This document shows, in pieces, positions 1-6,418 of a DNA stretch of 6,418 nucleotides. Position numbers and translations under genes: made by a program. The stretch comes from Gammaproteobacteria bacterium (lineage in GTDB: Bacteria > Pseudomonadota > Gammaproteobacteria > DRLM01): contig WFXX01000294.1 of NCBI GenBank assembly GCA_015490395.1, forward strand, positions 1 to 6,418. Reading direction: 5' to 3'. How positions within the stretch are numbered: the first letter of the stretch is position 1; every line of letters starts with the position of its first letter. The notes beneath the pieces were generated by a model, which saw nothing but the letters and a program-made list of their open reading frames with translations, ran no database searches and was not told where the DNA came from.

Positions 1-39
1 CGCGGGGGCCGACATGGGGGCAGGGGGACCTCGGGGGTC

Positions 40-1911
40 GTGGCCACGGAACGCAGCTTCTCGTTGATGACCGGCAGCCTGAGGCTGGGAATCCCGCCGG
101 TGGCGCCCCGCCCGGAGACGGTGGCTGCCACCTCGCCCGAGCGCATCCAGGCATGGAAGGCGGCCCTGCCATTGGGGGATCCGGCACGCACCGCCTCCGA
201 GCTTCTGGACCTGCTGCGGCCGGCCAACCGAACCCGCATGGGCCCGGCCCGCCGGCTGGCCCTGCTGGAGACCCTGCGGCCCGTGCTGGACGACGTGCTC
301 TCCCCCCTGGTTCAGCGCTACGCCACCGCGCCCCAGCCCCTGCCTCAGCGCGCGGCCCAGGCCGCCTCCCTGGTGGAGGGGCTCCTCGAGGAGGCCGCCT
401 TCGGCTACAAGCGGGCCCTGCTGGACCTGCTGGCCGAGCCCCCCCAGGATGAAGGGCATCTGGACCGCCTGCTCGAGGCCCTTTACCGGGCTGCGGACCT
501 CATCGGCTGGCGCATCCTCCAGGCCTACGTGCTCTACCGGGAGCCCCCCGCGGGCGCTTGGGGCGAGCTGCACCAGCTCTACGGCTATGCCGAGGCCCAG
601 GGGCTTCAAGGACAGGCCGTGGCGGTGCCCGTAGGGGGTGAGCAAGGGAAGCGGTCGGTGGGGCACGCCTACCGGCGCATGCTGCTGCTGGCCCTGGCCC
701 GTCCCTATCACCTGATGCAGGGTGAGCCCGCCAGACTCTATGCAGAGCTGGACCGCTGGGCCGAGGCCTGCCGTCTCTATCCGGCCGGCGGCGCGATCCC
801 CAAGGGGGCCTTCTACGTGGACCTGGCGGAGGACGCCCCGCCGGCCTATGCCCTCCAGGGGGCAGCCGGGGGCCCCGGGGTGCGGCTGCTGGACGTGACC
901 TCGGCGGTGGCGCTGGCGGAGGAACGGCTGGGGGAGATCCAGCAGGCCTACCGTAACGAGGCCGGCCAGCTCACCTTGCCCGGCCGTCGCCTGCGGGACA
1001 TGTTCCAGCGCGTGGCCCGGGCCTGGGCCCTGCGCCCGGAGCGGCTGACGGTGCGCTGCATCCACCCCGGCACGGTGGAGCTGGTCACCGGCCTGCGGGC
1101 CTGCCACCACTTCGCCAGCGGCGAGGCCCGCTTCGCCCCCGAGGAGACCGAGATCCAGCTGCGCGCCAGCGCCCAGGCCGCGGCGGGGGAGCTGAGCCTG
1201 CTGCCCGAGGACGCCACCCCCTGGTTGGCCGAACAGGAGCGCCAGCGCATTCGCACCGGCATCGTCAGGCCCCGCACCTCCCGCTTCGCCAGCCCGGACG
1301 CCCGGGACGACAAGGACATCTGGATCAAGGTCTACTCCAGCGGCTACCAGGAGGCCCGCGAGCGGGAGGCCGAGGAGGAGACCGCCCGCTTCCAGGCGGT
1401 GGCCTGCCGGCGGGAGGACCAGGGCGGGGGCGGGCTGGGCCTGCTCTGCCCGGGCGAGGCGGGCCTGCAGCTGCGGGTGGGCGAGCTGGTGGCCTACCGG
1501 GAGCAGGGCCCCAGCGGGGTGGGCGAATGGCACATCGGCTGCGTGCGCTGGCTCCAGGCCCAGGGGGACGGGGGGTTGCGCCTGGGGATCCAGACCCTGG
1601 CCGAGGACGCCCTGGCGGTGGCCACCCGGGGCATCAAGGGGGTGGGCCAGGGCGGGGAATACCTGCGGGCCCTGATCCTGCCGCGGCTGGACCCCACGGC
1701 CTATCCCACCACCCTCGTCACGCCCACCGCGGTCTACGACATCGACTCGGTGCTGCTGCTCAACACCGGGGACCGGCTGCTGCACGCCCGCCTGACTAAG
1801 CTGCTCGATGCCACCGACGCCTTCTGCCGCTACCAGTACCAGCTGGTGGAGGCGCCACCCCGGGAGGAGGAGCGACCCCCCCAGGACCGCCAGGCCCGCT
1901 ACTATCGCTGA
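40..1911 (+). CDS. Large PilZ-like domain protein (helical N-terminal region plus degenerate PilZ)
   Basis: The 623-residue product is soluble, with no signal peptide or membrane segment. Residues about 30-250 are mostly helical, with a segment around LETLRPVLDDVLSPLVQRY (77-94) that resembles the N-terminal part of large PilZ-containing proteins of gammaproteobacteria, some of which are annotated as c-di-GMP-binding or 'molecular chaperone'. Residues about 450-530 look like a PilZ beta-barrel: LRVGELVAYRE (478-488), EWHIGCVRWLQ (496-506) and LRLGIQTLAEDA (513-524). A second beta-rich region (about 540-605) follows. The classical D/NxSxxG motif is replaced by EDQGGG (459-464), and no RxxxR sits just before it; the nearest, RQRIR at 401-405, is about 55 residues upstream. 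Binding of c-di-GMP is therefore doubtful. The start is uncertain: GTG at 40 has only G-rich sequence upstream, an in-frame ATG lies at 67, and the frame stays open to the left edge. The gene is followed after 10 bases by the pentapeptide gene, probably in one operon. Family recognition is from memory of sequence pattern; the biological role is unknown. Confidence 0.78.
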   Translation: MATERSFSLMTGSLRLGIPPVAPRPETVAATSPERIQAWKAALPLGDPARTASELLDLLRPANRTRMGPARRLALLETLRPVLDDVLSPLVQRYATAPQPLPQRAAQAASLVEGLLEEAAFGYKRALLDLLAEPPQDEGHLDRLLEALYRAADLIGWRILQAYVLYREPPAGAWGELHQLYGYAEAQGLQGQAVAVPVGGEQGKRSVGHAYRRMLLLALARPYHLMQGEPARLYAELDRWAEACRLYPAGGAIPKGAFYVDLAEDAPPAYALQGAAGGPGVRLLDVTSAVALAEERLGEIQQAYRNEAGQLTLPGRRLRDMFQRVARAWALRPERLTVRCIHPGTVELVTGLRACHHFASGEARFAPEETEIQLRASAQAAAGELSLLPEDATPWLAEQERQRIRTGIVRPRTSRFASPDARDDKDIWIKVYSSGYQEAREREAEEETARFQAVACRREDQGGGGLGLLCPGEAGLQLRVGELVAYREQGPSGVGEWHIGCVRWLQAQGDGGLRLGIQTLAEDALAVATRGIKGVGQGGEYLRALILPRLDPTAYPTTLVTPTAVYDIDSVLLLNTGDRLLHARLTKLLDATDAFCRYQYQLVEAPPREEERPPQDRQARYYR

Positions 1912-1916
1912 GGAGG
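1911..1916 (+). promoter_or_regulatory. Strong Shine-Dalgarno site for the pentapeptide gene
   Basis: AGGAGG is a perfect anti-16S match that shares its first A with the TGA stop of the upstream gene. It lies 5 bases before the ATG at 1922. It fixes the start of the pentapeptide gene at 1922 rather than the in-frame upstream ATG at 1808, which lies inside the PilZ-like gene and has no comparable site. Confidence 0.85.
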
Positions 1917-1921
1917 CAGAG

Positions 1922-2302
1922 ATGGCCGACAGCCGGGCCCGGCCCCGCCGGGGAAGGAAGCAGCAGGGCCCCCTCATCAAGGACGATCCCCTCTACCGGC
2001 TCCTCCGGGAGGGCAAGGTGGAGGCCTTCAACGCCGAGCGGGCCCGGGGGCGGAGCTGCGACCTGACCCACTGCGACTTCCGGGGCGTGGACCTGCGGGG
2101 GCTGGACGCCGACGGCCTGGACCTGTCCCACTCCTATTTCCGGCAGGCGGACCTGCGCGGGGTGGATCTCAGCAAGGCCCGCCTGGAGGGGGCCAGCTTC
2201 CACGGGGCGCGCATCGCCGGGGCCTATTTCCCCCCGGAGCTCCCCGCCGAGGAGATCCTGCTCTCTCTGCTCCACGGGACCCGGGTGCGCTACCGGCGCT
2301 GA
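1922..2302 (+). CDS. Small pentapeptide-repeat protein
   Basis: The product has 126 residues. A basic N-terminus (RARPRRGRKQQ, 5-15) is followed by a short helical stretch, DDPLYRLLREGKVEAFN (21-37). Twelve consecutive pentapeptides of the A(D/N)Lxx type then run from CDLTH (46) to AYFPP (105), and the tail ends in EEILLSLLHGTRVRYRR. Four pentapeptides make one turn of a right-handed quadrilateral beta-helix, so this predicts about three turns, with the flanking segments as possible caps. No signal peptide or membrane segment is visible, so it is probably cytoplasmic. Pentapeptide proteins are structural scaffolds with varied roles, including DNA gyrase protection in the Qnr/MfpA group. This one is much shorter than Qnr (about 218 residues), so that role is not supported. 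It sits 10 bases after the PilZ-like gene behind a strong ribosome site, which suggests co-expression and perhaps a physical partnership. Its 3' end overlaps the convergent kinase gene by 13 bp. The function is unknown; the fold assignment is firm. Confidence 0.9.
   Translation: MADSRARPRRGRKQQGPLIKDDPLYRLLREGKVEAFNAERARGRSCDLTHCDFRGVDLRGLDADGLDLSHSYFRQADLRGVDLSKARLEGASFHGARIAGAYFPPELPAEEILLSLLHGTRVRYRR
2057..2236 (+). repeat. Run of 12 pentapeptide-repeat codon units
   Basis: This 180-bp segment encodes residues 46-105 as twelve uninterrupted five-residue units: CDLTH, CDFRG, VDLRG, LDADG, LDLSH, SYFRQ, ADLRG, VDLSK, ARLEG, ASFHG, ARIAG and AYFPP. The centre position is L, F or I in every unit except LDADG, which has A there. 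The repeat is at the protein level; the DNA units have diverged and do not form a tandem DNA repeat. Confidence 0.88.
2290..2302. other. Convergent 3' overlap of the pentapeptide and amgK genes
   Basis: The last 13 bases of the + strand pentapeptide gene (TGA at 2300-2302) are also the last 13 bases of the - strand kinase gene (TAG at 2292-2290). Each mRNA must therefore run into the other gene, and no room exists for a separate terminator between them. Confidence 0.85.
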
Positions 2303-3315
2303 AGGGGCTGGCCCCGGCGGTCCAGCCGGGGCAGCACCTCCTCCAGCACCAGGCGGCGCAGGCCGGCCAGCTCCCCGTAGGGGCCCAGCTCCCGGGCCAG
2401 GTGCCCCAGGGTGCGGGGCAGGTCCGCCAGGTAGCCGGCCTTGCCGTCCCGGTGCCAGAGCCGGGCGAAGATCCCGGCGGCCTTGAGGTGCCGCTGGGCC
2501 CCGGTGAGATCCAGCCAGCGCCGGAAGGTGGCCGCATCGGCCCCCACCAGACCCTCGGCCGCCAGGGCCAGGCGGTGCCCCTCGGCCCAGGCCTGCACCG
2601 CCGCCTCCGGCCAGCGCAGGTAGCAGTCCCGCAGCAGGGAGACCAGGTCGTAGGTCACCGGCCCCACCACCGCGTCCTGGAAGTCCAGGATGCCAGGGCC
2701 GGGCTCGGCCACGAGGAGATTGCGGCTGTGGTAGTCCCGGTGCACCCAGACCCGGGGCTGCTCGGCGAAGGCCGCGGCCAACCGGTCGAAGGCCGCCTCC
2801 AGGACCTCCTCCCAGGGGGTCGGATCCACCCCCAGGTGCCGCGCGAGGAGCCAGTCCCGGAAGAGGAGCATCTCCTCACGCACCAGCGCCTCGTCGTAGG
2901 GGGGAAAGGGAGCCCCCGCGACCGGGGCCCGCTGGAGACGGCGCAGGGCCTCCAGGGCCGCCCCGTAGAGGGCCTCGGCCCGGGCCCAAGGGGCCTCGCC
3001 CCGGCGTACCGCCTCCAGCTCTCTGAGATACAGCCGATCCCCCAGGTCCTCCAGGAGGGCCAGGCCTCGGTGGGGATCTGCGGCCAGCACCTGGGGCACC
3101 CGTAGCCCCAGCCCCCTCAAGGCCGCCGCCGCCCGTAGAAAAGGCTCCAGGGGCTCGCGCTCCGGAGGGGCGTCCACGAGCACCCAGGTCTGGCCCTGGG
3201 CGCGCACCCGGAAGTAGCGCCGGAAGCTGGCATCGCCCGCCAGCGGCTCCAGGCGCGCCCCTCGCAGGCCCGCGGTCTCCTCCAGCCAGGCCAGGAGGGC
3301 CTCCCGCTCAGCCAC
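2290..3315 (-). CDS. amgK: N-acetylmuramate/N-acetylglucosamine kinase, AmgK-like
   Basis: This 341-residue cytoplasmic protein belongs to the aminoglycoside phosphotransferase/choline kinase fold. The order of motifs is: nucleotide loop PLAGDASFRRYFRV (24-37); VLVDAPPE (46-52), with the VDAPP pattern known from AmgK-type proteins; hinge-like ALLEDLGD (86-93); Brenner motif VHRDYHSRN (191-199), with D194 as predicted catalytic base and N199 as metal ligand; and GILDFQDAVVGPVTYDL (208-224), with D211 as the second metal ligand. The length and the DFQDA..GP..YDL pattern match AmgK, which phosphorylates the anomeric position of MurNAc or GlcNAc for peptidoglycan recycling upstream of MurU. An antibiotic-resistance role is unlikely despite the family name. 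The start is GTG at 3315, inside the end of the RND gene (8-base overlap, GTGGCTGA). Only a G-rich stretch (3326 to 3322) serves as a possible ribosome site, so translation probably depends on coupling. The stop TAG at 2292-2290 lies within the convergent pentapeptide gene. No murU follows. The exact sugar specificity is inferred. Confidence 0.85.
   Translation of the reverse strand: MAEREALLAWLEETAGLRGARLEPLAGDASFRRYFRVRAQGQTWVLVDAPPEREPLEPFLRAAAALRGLGLRVPQVLAADPHRGLALLEDLGDRLYLRELEAVRRGEAPWARAEALYGAALEALRRLQRAPVAGAPFPPYDEALVREEMLLFRDWLLARHLGVDPTPWEEVLEAAFDRLAAAFAEQPRVWVHRDYHSRNLLVAEPGPGILDFQDAVVGPVTYDLVSLLRDCYLRWPEAAVQAWAEGHRLALAAEGLVGADAATFRRWLDLTGAQRHLKAAGIFARLWHRDGKAGYLADLPRTLGHLARELGPYGELAGLRRLVLEEVLPRLDRRGQPLQRR
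2311..2332. repeat. GC-rich inverted repeat just past the pentapeptide stop, possible hairpin
   Basis: GCCCCGGC (2311-2318) and GCCGGGGC (2325-2332) form a perfect 8-bp stem with a 6-base loop, starting 8 bases after the TGA of the pentapeptide gene. It lies inside the 3' coding part of the kinase gene. No T-tract follows on either strand, so it is not a canonical intrinsic terminator. It could slow polymerase or protect the 3' end of the + strand transcript, but stems of this size also arise by chance in such GC-rich DNA. Confidence 0.35.
3308..3315 (-). other. Stop-start overlap coupling the RND and amgK genes
   Basis: Read on the - strand, GTGGCTGA holds the GTG start of the kinase and the TGA stop of the permease in different frames, 8 bases in all. 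With only a weak G-rich ribosome site 6 bases upstream of the GTG, reinitiation by ribosomes finishing the permease is the likely way the kinase is translated. Confidence 0.75.
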
Positions 3316-6300
3316 GGCCGGCCCCCAGGAGCCGCGCCCGCAGGTCGTCGGCGATGAGATAGAGGCAGGGGACGGCCACCAGGATCAGGACCGTGGCCCC
3401 CAGGAGCCCGAAGCCGAGGCTCACCGCCATGGGGGTCAGGAAGGCCGCCTGGCCGCTGGCGAGGAAGATCAGCGGCGAGATGCCCAGGAAGGTGGTGACG
3501 CTGGTCAGCAGGATGGGCCGAGCCCGCACGGCGGCGGCCTCGGCCACCGCCCGCTCCCGCGGCACGCCCCGTTCCCGCAGCCGCTTGGCGAACTCCACCA
3601 GGATGAGGGAGTCGTTGACCACGATCCCCGCCAGGGCCAGGAAGCCGATGAGGGAGAGGAACTCCAGCTCCACGCCCATGAGGGCGTGCCCGGCCACCAC
3701 CCCCACGAAGCCCAGGGGGATGGCCGCCATCACCACCAAGGGATCGAGCAGGGAGCGGAAAAGGGCCACCAAGATGAAAAAGATGAGAGCCAGGGCCACC
3801 ACCAGGGCCCGCACCAGGTCGGCCACGGATTGGACCGCCTCCCGGCGCTCGCCCAGGAAGAGCATCCGGTAGCCGGAGGGCAGGCCGCCGGCGAAGGCCT
3901 CGCGCACGGCCTCGGCCACGGCCAGGGCGGAGGTGCCCCGCTCCACCTCGGCGGTGACGGTGACCATGGGCCGCCCGTCGCGCCGGTGCAGCTCTCGGAA
4001 GCCCCGCTCCCAGCGCAGCTCGGCCACCTGGCCCAGCAGGGCCACCCCGCCCCTGGGCAGCGGCACCGGCAGCCGCTCCAGATCCAGGGCCCCATGGCGG
4101 ACCGCCTCCGGATAGAGCACCCGCACCGGCACCCGCCGCCCTCGCCAGGTCACGTCCACGGCCTCCAGCCCCTGGAAGCCGGCTCGCACCGCCTCGGCCA
4201 AGGCGGCCTGGGTCAGACCCAGCTCCCGACCGCGCTCAGTGAGGCGATAGTGCAGCTCCAGCTTCCCCTCCTCCAAGTCGTGGCGCACGTCCCGCACCCC
4301 CGGCAGGCTGCGCAGGAAGGCGGCCACGGCCTCGGCCAGCCCCGAGAGCTCTGTCGCCGAGGGACCGGTGATCCCCACCTCCACGTCGGGGCCGGTGGGG
4401 CCGCCCCGGGGGCGCATCACCGAAAGGTGCCGCACCCCCGGCAGGGCGGCCAGCCGCTGACGCAGCTCCTCCATGACGGCCTCGGTGGTGCGCTCACGAC
4501 GCCCCTCCGCCCCCCACTCCAGCCGCAGCAGGGGCGCCACCCAGCGCTCCACCAGCCCCCGGGGGCGCTCCGGCTCCAGGTCCACCACCAGCTGGATGAG
4601 ATGGCTGCCGAAGCGCACCTGACTGACGCTGACGAAGCTCACCCCCACGTTGGTCAGCAGCGAGCGCAGCTCGCCCCGGGGCGCCAGGGCCGCCAGCACC
4701 TCCTGCTCCATGCGCGCCGCCAGCGCGGCGCTGTCCTCCAGGCTGTAGGTCACCGGCGCCTCGGCATGGACGAAGAACTGCCCGGTCTCCACGTCCCCAA
4801 AGAGGCGAAAGGGCAGGTGCGTCAGGGCGGCCTGCACCGAGAGGCCGAACAGCCCCAGGGCGCCCAGGGCCACCAGGTAGCGACGCTGCAGCAGCCCCTC
4901 CATCCAGGCCGCATACTGCTCCCGCAGCCTCTCCCAGGGAATGCGCCCCCGCCGGCGCCCCTCCGGGCCTCCCGCGCGGAGCCAGGCGGCGGCGTGGGCC
5001 GGCAGCACGCCGAAGGCCTCCAGCAGGGAGCCCAGCAGGGCCCCGCCCACCACCACGGGGATGACGGCGATGAAGGCCCCCATGGTCCCCCCTACGGCGA
5101 ACATGGGCAGGAAGGCGGCCACGGTGGTGGCGGTGGCCGCCGTCACCGGCGCGGCCACCTCCCGGGCCCCCTCCAGGGCCGCCCGCTCGGGGGGCTCCCC
5201 GGCCTCCAGGTGCCGATAGATGTTCTCGGTGACGATGATGGCATCGTCCACCACCAGCCCCAAGGCGATGAGGAAGGCGAAGAGGGAGACCATGTTGATG
5301 CTGTAACCCAGCTCGTGGAGCAGGATCAGCGCCACCAGGAAGGAGACCGGGATCCCCAGGGCGGTGATCAGCGCCACCCGGGCGTTGAGGAAGGCGTAAA
5401 GGGCCAAGGTCACCAGGAGCAGGCCCACCAGACCGGAAGACTTCACCGTGTCCAGGCGCCGCTGCACGTAGAGGGAGAAGTCGCTGAAGACCCCTACCCG
5501 CACCCCCGGCGGCAGCTCCCGCTGAAAGCGGGCCACCAGCTCCCGTACCCGGCGGGCCACCTCGATGGTGGAGGCCCGGGCGGTCTTGGTGACGGTGAGG
5601 TTCACGGAGGGGCGACCGTTGAAGCGGCCCAGGGTGCGTGGCTCCGCCAGGGCCAGGGAGACCCGGGCCACGTCCCCCACCTGCAGCCTTCCGCCGCCCG
5701 GGGCGAGGCGCACGGGCAGGGCCGCCACCGCCTCCGGGTCCGGCGGCGCGCCCGCGCCCCGCAGCAGGACCTCCCCGGCCCCGGTGCGCAGGGAGCCGCC
5801 CGGCAGCTCCGCCAGGCCGGCGGCCAGAGCCGCGGCCAGCTCCTGCAGCCCCAGCCCGCGGGCGGCGAGGAGCCCGGGCTCGGCCTCCACCCGCAGCTCC
5901 CAGCCCCGCTGGCCGGTGACCCCGGCGCCGGCCACCCCCGGCAGCTCCAGGAGGCGGCGCTTGAGCTCCCGGGCGGTCTCCTCCAGGTAGCCTGGTGCGG
6001 CCTCCCCGTACAGGGCCACGCTGATGACGGGGAAGCGGGTGCGCAGGCGACGCAGCACCGGGTCCTCGGCATCGGCAGGCAGATCCTGCCGAATCCGATC
6101 CAGGGCTTGGCGGGCCCGGCGCAGGAAGTCGTCCACGTCGGCCCCGGCGCCCAGACGGGCCACCACCGTGGAGAGCCCCTCGGCGCTGGTGGCGGTGAGG
6201 GTGTCGATGTCCGCCAGCCCCTCCAGGGCATCCTCCACGGGGAGGGTCACCAGGCGCTCCACCTCCCGGGGGGAGGCGCCCGGGAAGCGGGTGGTCACCG

Positions 6301-6418
6301 CCACCCGGTCCAGCTCCACCACCGGAAACATCTCCTGGGGCATGGCGTACCAGGAGAGCACCCCCACCACGGCCACCAGCACCAGGGCCAGGTTGGCCAG
6401 CAGGGGATAGCGCAGGGC
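3308..6418 (-). CDS. RND efflux permease (AcrB/HAE-type), 5' end beyond the window
   Basis: The visible part is 1036 residues; the frame stays open to the right edge, where it reads ALRYPLLANLALVLVAVVG, the first membrane helix of RND pumps, so only a few initial codons are missing. The GTG at 6382 is an internal valine codon, not the start. Numbering from the edge, TM1 is about residues 3-25, TM2-TM6 about 328-475, TM7 about 513-532 and TM8-TM12 about 866-1022. Two large periplasmic loops lie between, carrying the typical FPGASPREVE segment (45-54). The proton-relay pair is present in GLVVDDAIIVTEN (D391, D392). In TM10 the pattern is GIVVNDSLILVEFAKR, so the AcrB Lys940 position is Asn (935). 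The AcrB Arg971 and Thr978 counterparts remain (R965, T972). The protein is an inner-membrane proton antiporter that would work with a membrane fusion protein and an outer-membrane channel; neither is visible. The substrate cannot be read from sequence. Its TGA (3310-3308) overlaps the GTG of the AmgK-like gene, making a coupled operon. Near full family length, with no frameshift. Confidence 0.93.
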   Translation of the reverse strand, partial: ALRYPLLANLALVLVAVVGVLSWYAMPQEMFPVVELDRVAVTTRFPGASPREVERLVTLPVEDALEGLADIDTLTATSAEGLSTVVARLGAGADVDDFLRRARQALDRIRQDLPADAEDPVLRRLRTRFPVISVALYGEAAPGYLEETARELKRRLLELPGVAGAGVTGQRGWELRVEAEPGLLAARGLGLQELAAALAAGLAELPGGSLRTGAGEVLLRGAGAPPDPEAVAALPVRLAPGGGRLQVGDVARVSLALAEPRTLGRFNGRPSVNLTVTKTARASTIEVARRVRELVARFQRELPPGVRVGVFSDFSLYVQRRLDTVKSSGLVGLLLVTLALYAFLNARVALITALGIPVSFLVALILLHELGYSINMVSLFAFLIALGLVVDDAIIVTENIYRHLEAGEPPERAALEGAREVAAPVTAATATTVAAFLPMFAVGGTMGAFIAVIPVVVGGALLGSLLEAFGVLPAHAAAWLRAGGPEGRRRGRIPWERLREQYAAWMEGLLQRRYLVALGALGLFGLSVQAALTHLPFRLFGDVETGQFFVHAEAPVTYSLEDSAALAARMEQEVLAALAPRGELRSLLTNVGVSFVSVSQVRFGSHLIQLVVDLEPERPRGLVERWVAPLLRLEWGAEGRRERTTEAVMEELRQRLAALPGVRHLSVMRPRGGPTGPDVEVGITGPSATELSGLAEAVAAFLRSLPGVRDVRHDLEEGKLELHYRLTERGRELGLTQAALAEAVRAGFQGLEAVDVTWRGRRVPVRVLYPEAVRHGALDLERLPVPLPRGGVALLGQVAELRWERGFRELHRRDGRPMVTVTAEVERGTSALAVAEAVREAFAGGLPSGYRMLFLGERREAVQSVADLVRALVVALALIFFILVALFRSLLDPLVVMAAIPLGFVGVVAGHALMGVELEFLSLIGFLALAGIVVNDSLILVEFAKRLRERGVPRERAVAEAAAVRARPILLTSVTTFLGISPLIFLASGQAAFLTPMAVSLGFGLLGATVLILVAVPCLYLIADDLRARLLGAGRG

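Noticed and set aside
2..67. Possible C-terminal tail of an upstream gene ending at TGA 65-67
   Set aside because: Only about 21 codons are visible and they match nothing I recognise. It is kept only as an alternative bearing on the start of the PilZ-like gene.
1808..1921. Upstream ATG extension of the pentapeptide gene from 1808
   Set aside because: The extension would overlap the end of the PilZ-like gene by over 100 bases, lacks a ribosome site, and adds unrelated sequence. AGGAGG at 1911-1916 points to ATG at 1922.
1796..2275. 159-residue open frame on the - strand opposite the PilZ-like and pentapeptide genes
   Set aside because: It is the antisense of the pentapeptide repeats, which itself yields a pseudo-repetitive V/P/G/Q-rich sequence. 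The sense strand explains the pattern.
1922..2302. Qnr/MfpA-type gyrase-protection protein
   Set aside because: Only about three beta-helix turns are predicted, far shorter than Qnr, and it sits in an ordinary chromosomal operon without resistance or mobile elements nearby.
2401..3105. 234-residue open frame on the + strand inside the amgK gene
   Set aside because: It is antisense to a gene with clear kinase motifs. Its translation is low-complexity in G, P, Q and V, as expected from a GC-biased complementary strand, and shows no recognisable domain.
2290..3315. Aminoglycoside-resistance phosphotransferase
   Set aside because: The fold is shared, but the VDAPP and ILDFQDA..GP..YDL patterns and the length fit the cell-wall sugar kinase AmgK, and no resistance or mobile context is present.
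5602..6231. 209-residue open frame overlapping the RND gene on the same strand
   Set aside because: It is a shifted frame of the permease, rich in W, P, R, S and A, with no domain. The permease frame is continuous and well matched to its family.

Overview
This is a very GC-rich, gene-dense stretch with strongly G/C-biased third positions and no sign of mobile DNA. It looks like ordinary chromosome from a high-GC proteobacterium, most likely a gammaproteobacterium. I infer that from the protein types: an AmgK-like cell-wall sugar kinase, an RND permease with an SLLEA...LPAH signature, and a large PilZ-like protein paired with a small pentapeptide-repeat protein. A halophilic or sulfur-oxidising lineage such as the Ectothiorhodospiraceae would fit the base composition, but no rRNA or marker gene here confirms this.

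Layout: two convergent two-gene blocks meet tail to tail near 2300. On the + strand, positions 40-1911 encode a 623-residue protein with a helical N-terminal region and a degenerate PilZ-like domain near its C-terminus. A strong AGGAGG ribosome site follows, then a 126-residue pentapeptide-repeat protein at 1922-2302. On the - strand, an RND efflux permease enters from the right edge (its first few codons lie outside the window) and ends at 3308. Its last 8 bases overlap the GTG start of an AmgK-type sugar kinase (3315 to 2290). The kinase and pentapeptide genes overlap by 13 bp at their 3' ends.

How the genes may work together: the + strand pair is probably one transcription unit and may serve c-di-GMP-linked signalling or a protein-protein role. 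The PilZ-like domain has lost the recognisable ligand motifs, so that role is uncertain. The - strand pair is a translationally coupled operon joining an inner-membrane efflux pump to a kinase that probably phosphorylates N-acetylmuramate or N-acetylglucosamine during peptidoglycan recycling. The usual partner murU is not beside amgK here. No membrane fusion protein gene is visible; if one belongs to this operon it should lie just beyond the right edge.

No RNA gene, insertion sequence, CRISPR array or attachment site was seen, and there is no gene-free stretch longer than about 40 bases. The window reads as conserved housekeeping and efflux genes. I do not see strong evidence for a wholly new system; the most interesting leads are the PilZ-like/pentapeptide pair and the efflux-amgK coupling.
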